64,000 bases of DNA from Ensifer sesbaniae (GCF_013283665.1 NZ_JABEKU010000001.1:806001-870000), one strand, 5' to 3'. Shown: positions 1 to 10,283, counted from the stretch's first letter. Made by a program: numbers and translations. Notes: a model not told the origin generated them from the letters alone.

Positions 1-3000
1 CGTTCCCGGCTCGCTTCCGAGTGGACGGCCTGATGATCGAGCGTGGCATCGCTGATGAAGTTGGCGCCAAGGGCAGCCTCGTCGCCGGCCTGGAGAGCAT
101 CGAGGCGCGCAAGGGCCTCCGCATAGGCATTGTTGATCAACACCGCCTCGACGGCGCGGTCGGACCGCTCACCGTAGAGTTCGCGCAGGATCTCCGGGAC
201 GCCTGGCAAATTGAAGTCTTGAGCAACAGTCCAGATGCCGTCCTTGTGCTCGCAGAGACCGGCGTCTTCCAGCACATAGAGGCAGCTCGTCAGGAAACAC
301 TGGAAGGCAAAATCGCCAGGAAGGCTGTTGCCTTGGATGGTCGATCGGCCCTTGGCGAGCTTGAGGGCAATCTCCTGGCAGGCGCGATAGATGGCCGCAT
401 TGAAGAGCAACGTCGTGTTGTCGACGCCGGCTTCGCGGGCAGCAGGCATGGCGATCTTGATCGGCGCCGGCGACTTGGTCTGCAGGCCCGGCAGTGCCGC
501 TTCGGATTGCACGGCCTCGTAGTGGAAGGACAGCGCATCGAGCGTCTTGTGCTTGCGCAGATAGGTCCGGCGGAAGCGGCAATCCTCGAAATGCGCGACC
601 GGTGCGCCCGACTTGTCGAAGAAGTGGAATTTCGCCTTGATCGAATTGGCGCTGACGCGCTCGATCTCGATCATCGCGCGCGCGATCGGCTGGCTGCCGT
701 TGACGACCCGCACCGAACCGAAGCGAACGGGGATATAGGGGGCGCCGCTCTTGTCGCCGGTGAAACGATCGAAGAGGGCGACGAGACCGTGGAAAGTCGC
801 ATCGACGGAGATCGGGTTCAAGGCGTAGGTGATGAGCGGGTGGCCGGCCGCATCAGGCGACTTCAGCTCGACATCGACCAGCCGATCGCCATAGGCGACC
901 GCCTTGGCCAGCAGCTGGAAGCGCGGGCCGTAGTCGAGGCCGAACTGTTTCGCCGTCTCATAGGCGCGCCCAGGCGCGACCGTTGCGGTCTTCGCCAAGC
1001 CGGCGAGCGACGGATAGGCGCGCTCCTCGGCCGGCAATGGCTTGCGGCAGCGGGCAACTGCATGCACGGCCCAATCGTCTTCCGAAAGACGTTCGCGCGA
1101 GCGGATCTCGATGTCGCCGGTCTCCGGCGAAAGCACCGTCGACAGTTCCATGATCTTCGTATCGCTGAGCTCCAGCGGACGAACGATCTCCAGATTGGTG
1201 ATCTCGACCTCGTCGCTACCGTAGAACTGCTGCGCGGCCGCAACGGCGATTTCGATGAAGCCGCTGCCCGGCAGGATCGCCTTGCCGTCGACCACGTGTT
1301 CGGCGAGGTCGGGGAAGAGATGGGCGTCGACGTGGTTCTTCCAGCTGCCGCTGTTCGGGTCGCTGCGCCAGCCGGTCAGGCGGTAGGGCTTGGCAGTCCG
1401 GCCGAAGAGGTCGGTGGCGTCGGTCGTAGCTGCGGGGCGCAGTTCGACGGGCTCGAACGGCAGGCTGGGCAGCGCGATCGATGCGTTGCGCTTGCCGAAG
1501 ACACGGGCCGTGTCGACGACCGCGCCGTGCGCGACGGCACGCGCCATCGCCGCCGAGATCGGATCCTGGCCGGTTTCGCCGACGTCCCGCAGGAGGGTCG
1601 GCACGACCATGCCCGGGGCCGCGGCCTGCTTGATCGTCTCCTTCACATAGGACGACAGGATCGGGCGCGGCGAAATTTCGATGAACAGGCGGCAACCCAT
1701 CTCGATTGCGGCCTCGGCCGCCGCCTGGAAGCGGACCGGCTCGCGCACGTTCTTCCACCAGTAGTCCGGGTCGAGCTGCGTGCCCTCGAGGGCGGCGCCC
1801 GTGACCGTCGAGAGGTAAGCGAGCTCGGTGCGGCGCGGTGCGATGTCCGGAATGTCGGAGAGGAAGGCGTCCTTCGCCCGATCGATGATCGGGTGGTGGA
1901 AGGGATAGTTGATGTCGAGGATCTGGACCGGGATCTTCGCCTTGCGTGCAGCGTCGCGGAAGGTCGAGATCTGGTCTGCTGGTCCCGATATCGTCACGGA
2001 GTTATGCGCATTGACCGCGGCGACGCAGAGGTCGTCGAGACCGCGCGCCTCGGCAAAGGCGCGAGCGGCTTCCTCGCCGAGCATAACGGCGGCCATGGTG
2101 CCGCTGCCGGCAAGCAGGTCCTGATGCAGCGAGCGCTTCGCCACGATCGAAACGGCGTCGACGAGCGACAGCGCGCCGGCGGCGTAGGCGGCTGCGATTT
2201 CACCGACGGAATGGCCGAACACCGCGACCGGCTTGATGCCCATGGCGACAAGCGAATCGGAGAGGGCAGCCTGGACCGCGAAGAGCAGCGGCTGCGCGAT
2301 CTTCGTGTCGGCAAGCTTCTTGTCGAGATCGGGATCGGTGAGGAGATCGGTCAATGCGATGTCGGAGTGGAATTTGAACAGCGCGCTGACGGACGTGAAA
2401 CACTGGCGGAAATGCAGGTTTTCACGGAAGGCTTCGACACCCATGCCGGCCCATTGCGAGCCGTTGCCGGAGAAGACGAAGGCGACCTTCGCGTCGCGGA
2501 CGACGGCTTCGCCGACCTCGCCGATACCGGAACCCGGTTTTTCCAGGTGGCTGGCGATCGCGCGGACGATATCTTCGGGCTGGTCGCTGCGGGCGGCGAA
2601 GCGATGGCGCATATGGGTGCGGTTTGCACCCGATGCGGCGATCATTGCGCGCGCCTCACCCTTGGAAGCATGTGCGAAAGCCGTCTTGTAATCGCTGAGA
2701 AGCGCTTCCAGGCTCGATGCCGTGTGGGCGCTTGCCAGGAAGACATGGCCGGAAGACGACGGGTTCGACGTCCCTTCGTCGGCGGCCGGTTCCGGATCGC
2801 TGATGACGACATGTGCGTTGGCACCGCCGAAGCCGAAGGAATTGATGCCGGCGAGCCGGGCGCGTTTTCCCCGCAGGAGCTCGATCGGGTTTGCCGTGAC
2901 GCGCACGTTGAGACCGTCGAAGTCGATGTGCTCGTTCGGCGTGTCGAAGTGCAGCGAGGCCGGCAGATAGTTGTTTTCGAGCGCCATCACGGCCTTCAGC

Positions 3001-4061
3001 ATGCCGAAGAGGCCGGAAGCGGGCTCGGTGTGGCCGATGTTCGACTTGATCGACCCAATCGGCACCGGTGCCCGGCGCTTCGCGCCGATGACCGTTCCGA
3101 TCGACCAGACTTCGGCGGGATCGCCGACCTTGGTGCCGGTGCCGTGGCCTTCGACGAAGGCGACCTGGTTGGCGTCGATGCCGTTGCCTTCGTAGATTGC
3201 CCTGAGCAGATTGGCCTGCGCCTCGCGGGAGGGGAGCGAAATGCCGTTGGTGCGGCCGGCCGAATTCACCCCGGTCGCGACGATCCGCGCGTAGCTGCGG
3301 TCTTTCTCGCGGCGGGCCCGGTCCGAGCGGCGCAGGATGAAGACAACGCCGCCTTCGGCGCGCACATAGCCGGCGCCGTCGTTGTCGTAGGCGCGGCAGA
3401 GCCCTTCCGGCGAAAGCATGCGCGCCTGCGCAAAGCCAACGAAGGGCAGGGGATGGGCGAGAATATTGACGCCACCGACGATCGCCGTGTCGATCTCGCC
3501 CAATGTCAATGCCCGCATCGCTTGGTCCAGCGCGACCAGCGAGGAAGAGCAGGCGGTATCGACCGTCATGCTCGGGCCGCTGAGCCCGAAGATGTGCGAG
3601 ATGCGGTTCGATACGATCGACAGCGTGTTGCCGGTCATGAAGTAAGGGCCGGCGGCCGCCGGATCTTCGACCGTCAGGTTGGCGTGGTCGAGGCTCGATG
3701 CGCCGATGTAGACGCCGACATTCTCACCCTGCAGCGAGGTGGTCGAAATGTTGGCATCTTCGAGCGCGCGCCAGGCGAGTTGCAGCAATACGCGCTGCTG
3801 CGGATCCATATACATGGCTTCGCGCTGCGACATGCCGAACACGGCAGGGTCGAAATCATAGAGCTGGTCCAGGACGCCGGCGGCGAAGGAATAGGTCTTG
3901 CCCTGCGTGCCCATGACCGGATGCCAGAATCGCGCAACGTCCCAGCGATCCGATGGAATGCTGGTGACGGTGCACTTGCCCTGACGAAGAAGTTTGAACA
4001 ACGCCGAAGGCGATTCTGCTCCAGGGGCGAGGCATGCACGCCCAATAATCTCAACAGCCAT
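1..4061 (-). CDS. rkpA: Modular fatty acid/polyketide synthase, RkpA-like (N-terminal part, truncated by window edge)
   Basis: The minus strand is open from an ATG at 4061 to the left edge, giving the first 1353 residues of a larger protein. A ketosynthase domain (about 1-430) has the nucleophile in VDTACSSS (Cys171) and the later motifs EGHGTGTKVGDP and NIGHTEP. An acyltransferase follows (about 520-830) with GHSVGE (Ser618), then a dehydratase-like domain with HVVDGKAILP (His922). Residues after about 1190 carry no motif I recognise. In Sinorhizobium, RkpA is a multidomain synthase thought to make a fatty acyl part needed for capsular (K-antigen) polysaccharide, and such genes lie beside polysaccharide export genes, as here. 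The domains are seen; the rkpA name is inferred from domains plus the divergent export lipoprotein. A different secondary-metabolite type I synthase remains possible. Confidence 0.72.
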   Translation of the reverse strand, partial: MAVEIIGRACLAPGAESPSALFKLLRQGKCTVTSIPSDRWDVARFWHPVMGTQGKTYSFAAGVLDQLYDFDPAVFGMSQREAMYMDPQQRVLLQLAWRALEDANISTTSLQGENVGVYIGASSLDHANLTVEDPAAAGPYFMTGNTLSIVSNRISHIFGLSGPSMTVDTACSSSLVALDQAMRALTLGEIDTAIVGGVNILAHPLPFVGFAQARMLSPEGLCRAYDNDGAGYVRAEGGVVFILRRSDRARREKDRSYARIVATGVNSAGRTNGISLPSREAQANLLRAIYEGNGIDANQVAFVEGHGTGTKVGDPAEVWSIGTVIGAKRRAPVPIGSIKSNIGHTEPASGLFGMLKAVMALENNYLPASLHFDTPNEHIDFDGLNVRVTANPIELLRGKRARLAGINSFGFGGANAHVVISDPEPAADEGTSNPSSSGHVFLASAHTASSLEALLSDYKTAFAHASKGEARAMIAASGANRTHMRHRFAARSDQPEDIVRAIASHLEKPGSGIGEVGEAVVRDAKVAFVFSGNGSQWAGMGVEAFRENLHFRQCFTSVSALFKFHSDIALTDLLTDPDLDKKLADTKIAQPLLFAVQAALSDSLVAMGIKPVAVFGHSVGEIAAAYAAGALSLVDAVSIVAKRSLHQDLLAGSGTMAAVMLGEEAARAFAEARGLDDLCVAAVNAHNSVTISGPADQISTFRDAARKAKIPVQILDINYPFHHPIIDRAKDAFLSDIPDIAPRRTELAYLSTVTGAALEGTQLDPDYWWKNVREPVRFQAAAEAAIEMGCRLFIEISPRPILSSYVKETIKQAAAPGMVVPTLLRDVGETGQDPISAAMARAVAHGAVVDTARVFGKRNASIALPSLPFEPVELRPAATTDATDLFGRTAKPYRLTGWRSDPNSGSWKNHVDAHLFPDLAEHVVDGKAILPGSGFIEIAVAAAQQFYGSDEVEITNLEIVRPLELSDTKIMELSTVLSPETGDIEIRSRERLSEDDWAVHAVARCRKPLPAEERAYPSLAGLAKTATVAPGRAYETAKQFGLDYGPRFQLLAKAVAYGDRLVDVELKSPDAAGHPLITYALNPISVDATFHGLVALFDRFTGDKSGAPYIPVRFGSVRVVNGSQPIARAMIEIERVSANSIKAKFHFFDKSGAPVAHFEDCRFRRTYLRKHKTLDALSFHYEAVQSEAALPGLQTKSPAPIKIAMPAAREAGVDNTTLLFNAAIYRACQEIALKLAKGRSTIQGNSLPGDFAFQCFLTSCLYVLEDAGLCEHKDGIWTVAQDFNLPGVPEILRELYGERSDRAVEAVLINNAYAEALARLDALQAGDEAALGANFISDATLDHQAVHSEASRE

Positions 4062-4468
4062 ATATGATCGAACGCTCTAAACTGCCGTTAAAGTTGCATC
4101 TGCGATTGCGTGTCGAGGGACGAAATGCAATCGCCAATCGTCATGCTGCGGGGCTTTCCCCAGCTATATTCGTTCCGCCTCATTAGTCAGCTTTTAACTT
4201 AAAGTCCCTAGCTTTCAACCCTAAAGACTGAAGATATACACGCTGTCAACGCCAGTCCAAGGCGGATAGGGCGATAAACCACGCTCAAGGTAGAGAAGGT
4301 ATGACCAGAAAGACGCGGCCCCAAATATTTTGGCCGTCTTGGTCTTCGGGTGACTTGTTGTGGGACGGCGATTGTGCTTTTCAGAGACCGGCGAATTCCC
4401 GGTCGGGAGAGGATGCGGCGCGGAACTGTGAGTAAAATCATGGCTGTGTCGAATTTGGAGTGTCGTAG
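4062..4468. promoter_or_regulatory. Divergent control region between synthase and export lipoprotein
   Basis: This 407-base gap separates two divergent genes and must hold both promoters. I see no promoter I would place with confidence. A short inverted repeat, GACCGG/CCGGTC at 4386-4404, lies in the leader of the plus-strand gene. Confidence 0.4.
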
Positions 4469-5650
4469 TTGAAACGAGTCAGTGCCCTTCTGCTTTGTAC
4501 CGCCCTCGTGGGATGCCAGGCTGTTCCGGGTGAAGGGCCGCTGGCCGGAGCGATCGTCAAGGATGCCGGCCATTCGGGCGCCGAGATCGGCCGCCAGAAT
4601 GCGACCGTCTTCGATATCGTCGATGTGGACGGCCGCTCCGCGCGCCTCGTTTCCGACTATGTTTCTTCGACGCTTAACCGCCGCTTCGGCATTGGCGGCG
4701 GCGTCGGCCGAGTCGTGATCGGCGTCGGCGACCAACTCAGGGTCTCGATCTTCGAAGCCGGCAGCGATGGGCTCTTCTCAACGTCGGAGTCCAAGCAGAC
4801 AAGCATCGATCTCGTCGTCCAGCCGGACGGCAAGGCCGCGATCCCCTATGTCGGTCCGGTCAGCTTCGCCGGCCTGACGCTGGAGCAGGCGCGCCAGGAG
4901 ATCCTGGAGGCGCTGAAGCAGAAGGCGGTCGAGCCGGACGTCATCGTCACCAGCATGAGCACCGCATCGCGCAACGTCACGGTTTCCGGGGCCGTCGGCA
5001 AATCGTCGGTTGTACCACTCAGCCTCGTCGACGAGACGATCAACGAGGTCATCGCCAAGGCGGGCGGTCCCGTCGCGCAACCCTATGAGACCTATGTCAC
5101 GCTGGTGCGCGGCAAGAAGACCGGTACGGTCCTCCTGAAGTCCATCATCGAACATCCGTCGGAAAACATCCACGTCAAGCCGGGCGACCAGATCTTCGTC
5201 ACGCGGGATCCGCGTCGCTTCACCATCCTCGGTGCGGTCAAGGCCAACCAGCGCGTCGAGTTTGGCGCCAACGACCTGAACCTGCTCGAGGCGATGGGTC
5301 TTGCTGGCGGCGGCGCGGACTATACGCTCGATATGAAGGGCTATTTCATCTTCCGTTACGAAGAGCCTGACGTCGTCATGAGCCTGCTCGGCCAGCAACG
5401 CTTCAATGAGATGCTGCGCAAGGGCATGAAGACCGACAGCATGGGCCGCTATCCAATCGTCTACCGCTTCGACATGAGCAAGCCGGATAGCCTGATCGTC
5501 GGCCAGACCTTCCCGATCAAGAACCGCGACGTCATTTATGCCTCGCGCCATCCGTCGGTCGACTTCTCGAAGTTCCTCAACTTCATTGCGCAGCCGGTCG
5601 GCATTGCCAATTCCGGTTTCGCGATCGCCGACAACATCAACGGCAATTGA
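4469..5650 (+). CDS. Outer-membrane polysaccharide export lipoprotein (OPX/Wza-KpsD type)
   Basis: A 393-residue protein starting at TTG, chosen because GGAG lies 8 bases upstream and the reading begins at once with a short signal peptide and lipobox (LVGC, Cys16). Residues about 80-170 look like a polysaccharide export domain (VGVGDQLRVSIFEAG, then VQPDGKAAIPYVGPV), followed by repeats of the SLBB type (for example PVSLVDETINEVIAKAGG and LNLLEAMGLAGGGADY). Proteins of this family form the outer-membrane channel for capsule or exopolysaccharide. It is divergent from the RkpA-like synthase, which suggests a shared capsule function. It may correspond to the gene called rkpU near rkpA in other Sinorhizobium, but I am not sure of that match. 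A strong terminator follows. Confidence 0.85.
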   Translation: MKRVSALLLCTALVGCQAVPGEGPLAGAIVKDAGHSGAEIGRQNATVFDIVDVDGRSARLVSDYVSSTLNRRFGIGGGVGRVVIGVGDQLRVSIFEAGSDGLFSTSESKQTSIDLVVQPDGKAAIPYVGPVSFAGLTLEQARQEILEALKQKAVEPDVIVTSMSTASRNVTVSGAVGKSSVVPLSLVDETINEVIAKAGGPVAQPYETYVTLVRGKKTGTVLLKSIIEHPSENIHVKPGDQIFVTRDPRRFTILGAVKANQRVEFGANDLNLLEAMGLAGGGADYTLDMKGYFIFRYEEPDVVMSLLGQQRFNEMLRKGMKTDSMGRYPIVYRFDMSKPDSLIVGQTFPIKNRDVIYASRHPSVDFSKFLNFIAQPVGIANSGFAIADNINGN

Positions 5651-5671
5651 TCCCGGTCAATGGCTTTATCC

Positions 5672-5703
5672 GGGGCGTCGGCCGCAAGGTCGGCGCCCCT
5701 TTG
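5672..5703 (+). terminator. Rho-independent terminator after the export lipoprotein
   Basis: A 12-base-pair stem with two G-T pairs closes on a GCAA tetraloop (5672-5699) and runs into TTTG. It lies 21 bases after the stop codon of the export lipoprotein. Confidence 0.8.
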
Positions 5704-5826
5704 CTTATCTATCGCCCTGATTTCCAAACCCTACGGAAGCGACTTGTCGTCGCTCAAATTCTGTGATTGATCTTGGACTTAAATCGATTTTGGTGATCGA
5801 TGGGCATAGGCAGGCAGGGATGAATT

Positions 5827-6426
5827 ATGGCGGATAACGCGTTGATCGTCGTGGACATGCAGAACGATTTCTGCCCGGGGGGAGCGCTTCCCGTCGCAGG
5901 CGGCGATGAGATCGTGCCTATGGTCAATGGCCTGATTGGCCGTTTCGAGCATGTGGTGCTGACCCAGGACTGGCATCCCGCCGGCCATTCGAGTTTTGCC
6001 TCCAGCCATCCCGGCAAGGCACCCTTCGAGATGATCGCCATGCCCTACGGAGCGCAGACGCTCTGGCCGGATCACTGCATCCAGGGAAGCGCCGGTGCCG
6101 ATTTCCACCCGATGCTCGAATGGACTCGGGCCGAACTCCTGATCCGCAAGGGCTTCCGGCCTCAGATCGACAGTTATTCGGCCTTTTTCGAAAACGACCG
6201 CCGGACGCCGACGGGTCTTGCGGGTTATCTCAGGGATCGCGGCATCAAGAAGGTGACGCTGTGCGGGCTGGCGACGGATTTCTGCGTGGCCTTTTCTGCG
6301 CTCGATGCGGTTGCGCAGGGTTTCTCGACGTCTGTCATTCTCGACGCCTGTCGAGGCATCGACCTCAACGGTTCGCTTCAAGCAATGGTCACGCGCATGC
6401 GCGATGCCGGTGTCGAGCTGGACTAG
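5827..6426 (+). CDS. pncA: Nicotinamidase
   Basis: A 199-residue protein of the isochorismatase-like cysteine hydrolase family. It converts nicotinamide to nicotinic acid and ammonia in NAD salvage. The start of the family is clear ([17 protein letters not shown], catalytic Asp10), metal-binding Asp and His lie in TQDWHPAGH, and the nucleophilic Cys is in [14 protein letters not shown]. The length is close to that of E. coli PncA (about 213). The next gene, pncB, uses its product, and only 37 bases separate them, so the two are probably co-transcribed. Confidence 0.92.
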   Translation: MADNALIVVDMQNDFCPGGALPVAGGDEIVPMVNGLIGRFEHVVLTQDWHPAGHSSFASSHPGKAPFEMIAMPYGAQTLWPDHCIQGSAGADFHPMLEWTRAELLIRKGFRPQIDSYSAFFENDRRTPTGLAGYLRDRGIKKVTLCGLATDFCVAFSALDAVAQGFSTSVILDACRGIDLNGSLQAMVTRMRDAGVELD

Positions 6427-6463
6427 TGTCGAGCCTCGCCTTGATGAAGGAGCGATTTCACCA

Positions 6464-7768
6464 ATGACGAAGACCGATATCGCCAGGCGTGTCTACAATC
6501 ATGCCTGGAAGCTCGACCCGATCGTGCGCAGCCTGCTGGACACGGACTTCTACAAGCTGCTGATGCTGCAGATGATCTGGCAGCTTTATCCGGATGTCGA
6601 TGCGACCTTCTCGCTGATCAATCGCACGAAGACGGTGCGGCTTGCCGACGAGATCGACGAGCAGGAACTGCGCGACCAGCTTGATCATGCGCGCGAACTG
6701 CGCTTCTCCAAGAAGGAGATGATCTGGCTCGCCGGTAACACGTTCTACGGTCGCAAGCAGATCTTCTCGCCGGAATTTCTTGCCTGGCTTGCCAACTTCC
6801 GCCTGCCGGAATACGAGCTGAAACGCAGCGATGGCCAGTTCGAGCTGACGTTCAGCGGCCGCTGGGCCGAGACCACCATGTGGGAGATCCCGGCGCTTGC
6901 GATCATCAACGAGTTGCGTTCGCGCTCGGCGATGAAGGGCCTCGGGCCCTTTACGCTCGATGTGCTCTATGCCCGCGCCAAGGCGAAGATGTGGTCCAAG
7001 GTCGAGCGCCTCCGGCAATATCCGAACTTGCGCATTTCCGATTTCGGCACGCGGCGCCGGCACAGTTTTCTTTGGCAACGGTGGTGCGTCGAGGCGCTGA
7101 AGGAAGGGATCGGAAGCTCCTTTTCGGGTTCCAGCAACGTGCTGCTTGCCATGGATACGGATCTGGAAGCGCTCGGCACCAACGCGCATGAACTGCCGAT
7201 GGTGGCGGCAGCCCTTGCCCGCAACGACAAGGAACTGGCCGCCGCACCCTACAAGGTGCTGCAGGACTGGAATCAGCTTTATGGCGGTAACCTTTTGATC
7301 GTGCTGCCGGATGCCTTCGGAACGGCGGCATTCCTGCGCAATGCGCCCAAATGGGTCGCGGACTGGACGGGCTTCCGACCGGACAGCGCGCCGCCGATCG
7401 AGGGTGGTGAGAAGATTCTCGCCTGGTGGAAGAAGATGGGCAAGGACCCACGTGAGAAGCTCCTGATCTTCTCCGATGGCCTGGACGTCGACACGATCAT
7501 CGAGACCTATCGCCATTTCGAGGGACGCGTGCGCATGAGCTTCGGCTGGGGCACCAATCTCACCAACGATTTCGCCGGTTGTGCCCCGACGGAAATCAGC
7601 GGCCTCAATCCGATCTCGATCGTCTGCAAGGTCAGCGAGGCCGACGGCCGCCCGGCGGTCAAGCTCTCCGACAATCCGCGCAAGGCCACCGGCGACCCGG
7701 CCGAGGTTAAGCGCTACCTCAAGTTCTTCGGCTCGGAAGATTTCGTCGAACAGGCCGTCAGGGTCTAG
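6464..7768 (+). CDS. pncB: Nicotinate phosphoribosyltransferase
   Basis: A 434-residue enzyme that joins nicotinic acid to PRPP to give nicotinate mononucleotide, the entry step of the Preiss-Handler route. The ATG at 6464 is chosen because GAAGGAG lies 11 bases upstream and the protein then begins like other rhizobial PncB proteins. The open frame extends upstream into pncA but that part has no independent support. Recognisable segments include [13 protein letters not shown] near the N-terminus, [10 protein letters not shown] in the middle and [11 protein letters not shown] in the C-terminal half. It is slightly longer than E. coli PncB (400). It follows pncA, which makes its substrate. Confidence 0.92.
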   Translation: MTKTDIARRVYNHAWKLDPIVRSLLDTDFYKLLMLQMIWQLYPDVDATFSLINRTKTVRLADEIDEQELRDQLDHARELRFSKKEMIWLAGNTFYGRKQIFSPEFLAWLANFRLPEYELKRSDGQFELTFSGRWAETTMWEIPALAIINELRSRSAMKGLGPFTLDVLYARAKAKMWSKVERLRQYPNLRISDFGTRRRHSFLWQRWCVEALKEGIGSSFSGSSNVLLAMDTDLEALGTNAHELPMVAAALARNDKELAAAPYKVLQDWNQLYGGNLLIVLPDAFGTAAFLRNAPKWVADWTGFRPDSAPPIEGGEKILAWWKKMGKDPREKLLIFSDGLDVDTIIETYRHFEGRVRMSFGWGTNLTNDFAGCAPTEISGLNPISIVCKVSEADGRPAVKLSDNPRKATGDPAEVKRYLKFFGSEDFVEQAVRV

Positions 7769-7814
7769 CCGCGAAGCGATTCCGTGTGAGCGGCTTTCCG
7801 GCTTTCCATCGCTC

Positions 7815-7841
7815 AAAAAGAAACCGGCAAACGCCGGTTTC
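7815..7841 (-). terminator. Terminator hairpin (T-run on the minus strand)
   Basis: A perfect 9-base-pair stem, GAAACCGGC/GCCGGTTTC, encloses a 4-base loop (7820-7841). Read on the minus strand it is followed by TTTTT, so it ends transcripts from the microprotein gene to its right. It may also stop pncB transcripts from the left, as it starts about 50 bases after the pncB stop. Confidence 0.75.
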
Positions 7842-7948
7842 AAAAGGGGATCAAAGATGTTGCGACTGTCCATCATCGCGATGTCAAATCTGGCAGTGGA
7901 ATCTTAAGGTTGCGTTAAGGCGCCAACCTGCCGTTGCGTTTCATCTCT

Positions 7949-8023
7949 CTAAAACACGAAGATGTAGAGAAGAATGATGACGATCAGCGGCACGCCCATG
8001 AGCCAGAGAATGATGCCCTTCAT
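7949..8023 (-). CDS. 24-residue single-span membrane microprotein
   Basis: The frame encodes 24 residues beginning MKGIILWLMGVP and ending in VF, almost all of them hydrophobic, so it forms one membrane span with hardly any loop. GGAGA lies about 7 bases upstream of the ATG, and a clean minus-strand terminator lies downstream at 7815-7841, which makes a short dedicated transcription unit. I recall very similar tiny proteins annotated as hypothetical in rhizobial genomes, but no function is known to me. Confidence 0.7.
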   Translation of the reverse strand: MKGIILWLMGVPLIVIILLYIFVF

Positions 8024-8260
8024 TTGAAAGTCTCCGCGTGACTGCCTTTGAAACGGTAACGCGGTGTCGGGAGATACGTTCCCGGCGTCAGCTGGGCGGG
8101 ATGGCGCCTCAGTTCATGGCCTGGACCCGGCCTCTCCCTTGCTCGCACAGTTTCATCTAACCTCCCGATGCGCCCGAGCAGCCGGTTCAATCGTGAAGAC
8201 CGATTTAGGCTTTGCAGTGGACGTACAGGAGTTAAGCGTTTGAATGTCTTGAGAGAAAAC

Positions 8261-8335
8261 TGGTGCTGCTAGAGAGATTTGAACTCTCGGCCTCTCCCTT
8301 ACCAAGGGAGTGCTCTACCCCTGAGCTATAGCAGC
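8261..8335 (-). tRNA. tRNA-Thr (GGT anticodon)
   Basis: The minus strand folds into a full cloverleaf. The acceptor stem GCTGCTA pairs with TAGCAGC, the D arm is GCTC/GAGC, the anticodon stem CTCCC/GGGAG holds loop TTGGTAA (anticodon GGT), and the T arm GAGAG/CTCTC holds TTCAAAT. The discriminator is A and the 3' CCA is encoded (8261-8263). Confidence 0.97.
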
Positions 8336-8486
8336 ATCTGGCGGCCGGTTCGTGTGTCAGCCGCATCAAGCGAGGGGGCTATTGCCATAGCTGAGCGGGG
8401 AGTGCAAGCCGGTTTTCAAAGTTTTTCGTGAAGACCTGTGAGAAAAGTCCCCGCCGCTTCCGAAGGCCCTGGTTTTGCGCTAATGC

Positions 8487-8738
8487 ATGACCATGCAGAT
8501 AGACGACAAAGATGGCGAAAAAAGCCGACCGGCGCCCGATGCGTTGCAGGCCGAAGGCAAGACGCGCCAGAAGAAGAAAAAGGATACGACCGAGGCGGAC
8601 CTGAAAAAGGCGCGTCTTGCCAGGAACTTGCGCGACAATCTCCAGCGCCGCAAGCAGCAGATGCGGGCGCGCCGTTCCGGCGCCGCCGATGAGGCAAGCG
8701 GCCTTCCTGCCGCAAAAACGGACGAATCCCAAGATTAG
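8487..8738 (+). CDS. Conserved small, highly charged hypothetical protein
   Basis: An 83-residue protein with no membrane segment or signal. It is rich in Lys, Arg, Asp and Glu; residues about 25-60 form a strongly basic helix-prone stretch (TRQKKKKDTTEADLKKARLA, then RDNLQRRKQQMRARR). The ATG at 8487 or the one 6 bases on (8493) could be the start. Small proteins of this kind lie upstream of murA in related genomes as far as I recall. The function is unknown; the basic helix could bind nucleic acid, which is only a guess. Confidence 0.65.
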   Translation: MTMQIDDKDGEKSRPAPDALQAEGKTRQKKKKDTTEADLKKARLARNLRDNLQRRKQQMRARRSGAADEASGLPAAKTDESQD

Positions 8739-8990
8739 TACGAAGGAGGGGCGGCATTCGCCGGCTCCTTCCCGTTTGCGGGCGGCTCAGCCGTCTGGCG
8801 TCCAATTGCATAAATGTCCTCGGTCGGGTTGGCCGAGGGTAGCGACTTCACGGTTATGGCGACCTTCGCGTCCGAATGGGCGCGCGGCGTTCAAGGCACT
8901 TCTAATTTCGCGGCGTCTCCACTAAAGAGGCGCCTTCAGACAACACAGTAAATTTTTGGAAAGGCGGGCCAAGCCCGTTCGAGAGGCCTC

Positions 8991-10283
8991 ATGGATCGCA
9001 TCAGGATTGTAGGCGGCAACCAGCTTAACGGCGTCATCCCGATTTCCGGCGCCAAGAATGCGGCCCTGCCGCTGATGATCGCGTCGCTTCTGACCGACGA
9101 CACGCTGACGCTCGAAAACGTGCCGCATCTTGCCGATGTCGAGCAACTGATCCGCATCCTCGGCAACCATGGCGTCGACATCTCCGTCAATGGCCGCCGC
9201 GAACGCCAGAGCGAGAGCTATGCCCGCACCATCCATTTCACCTGCCGCAACATCGTCGATACGACCGCCCCTTACGAACTGGTCTCGAAGATGCGTGCAA
9301 GCTTCTGGGTGATCGGCCCGCTGCTCGCCCGTGAAGGCAAGGCACGCGTTTCGCTGCCGGGCGGCTGCGCCATCGGCACGCGCCCGGTCGATCTGTTTAT
9401 CGAGGGGCTGACGGCGCTCAGCGCCAACATCGAGATCGACGGCGGCTATGTCAACGCGACGGCGCCGGAAGGCGGCCTGATCGGCGCGCGCTACACTTTC
9501 CCGAAGGTATCGGTCGGCGCCACCCACGTGCTGATGATGGCCGCGACGCTTGCAAACGGCACGACGGTGCTCGGCAACGCCGCGCGCGAGCCGGAAGTCG
9601 TCGACCTCGCCAACTGCTTGAACGCCATGGGCGCCAAGATCACCGGCCAGGGCACACCGACGATCACCATCGAAGGTGTGCGTTCGCTTTCCGGCGCCCG
9701 CCACCGCGTGCTGCCGGACCGGATCGAGACCGGAACCTATGCCATGGCCGTTGCCATGACTGGCGGTGACGTCATCCTCGAAGACACCAATATGGCGCTG
9801 CTCGACACTGCATTGGAAGCGATCCGTCGGGCCGGTGCCGAGATCACCGAGACCAACAGCGGCATCCGCGTCGTGCGCAACGGCGCCGGCATCAAGCCGG
9901 TCGATATCGTCACCGATCCCTTCCCGGGTTTCCCGACCGACTTGCAGGCGCAGTTCATGGGCCTGATGACCAAGGCGAATGGCACCTCGCATATCACTGA
10001 AACGATCTTCGAAAACCGCTTCATGCACGTGCAGGAACTGGCCCGCCTCGGCGCCAAGATCTCGCTCTCCGGCCAGACGGCCAAGATCGAGGGCGTCAGC
10101 CGGCTGAAGGGCGCGCCGGTCATGGCGACAGACCTTCGTGCATCGGTCTCGCTCGTCATCGCCGGTCTTGCTGCCGAAGGCGAAACCATGGTCTCGCGTG
10201 TCTATCATCTCGATCGCGGCTTTGAACGGCTCGAGGAAAAGCTCACCCGTTGCGGCGCGCATGTCGAGCGCGTTAGCGACTGA
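8991..10283 (+). CDS. murA: UDP-N-acetylglucosamine 1-carboxyvinyltransferase
   Basis: A 430-residue cytoplasmic enzyme that transfers enolpyruvate from PEP to UDP-GlcNAc, the first committed step of peptidoglycan synthesis. The N-terminus shows [20 protein letters not shown] (Lys22 in GAKN). The active-site loop is [15 protein letters not shown] with catalytic Cys126, so the enzyme should be sensitive to fosfomycin. A GAGAGG ribosome-binding site precedes the ATG. The length matches the family. It heads the housekeeping cluster running to yacG. Confidence 0.97.
   Translation: MDRIRIVGGNQLNGVIPISGAKNAALPLMIASLLTDDTLTLENVPHLADVEQLIRILGNHGVDISVNGRRERQSESYARTIHFTCRNIVDTTAPYELVSKMRASFWVIGPLLAREGKARVSLPGGCAIGTRPVDLFIEGLTALSANIEIDGGYVNATAPEGGLIGARYTFPKVSVGATHVLMMAATLANGTTVLGNAAREPEVVDLANCLNAMGAKITGQGTPTITIEGVRSLSGARHRVLPDRIETGTYAMAVAMTGGDVILEDTNMALLDTALEAIRRAGAEITETNSGIRVVRNGAGIKPVDIVTDPFPGFPTDLQAQFMGLMTKANGTSHITETIFENRFMHVQELARLGAKISLSGQTAKIEGVSRLKGAPVMATDLRASVSLVIAGLAAEGETMVSRVYHLDRGFERLEEKLTRCGAHVERVSD

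Noticed and set aside
21-4067. 1348-codon plus-strand open frame
   Set aside because: It is antisense to the KS-AT-DH synthase, whose minus-strand translation shows clear catalytic motifs; the plus frame has Arg/Asp-rich composition typical of codon-bias shadows in GC-rich DNA.
4386-4404. Leader hairpin as a riboswitch
   Set aside because: A six-base-pair stem alone is too little; no conserved aptamer features are visible.
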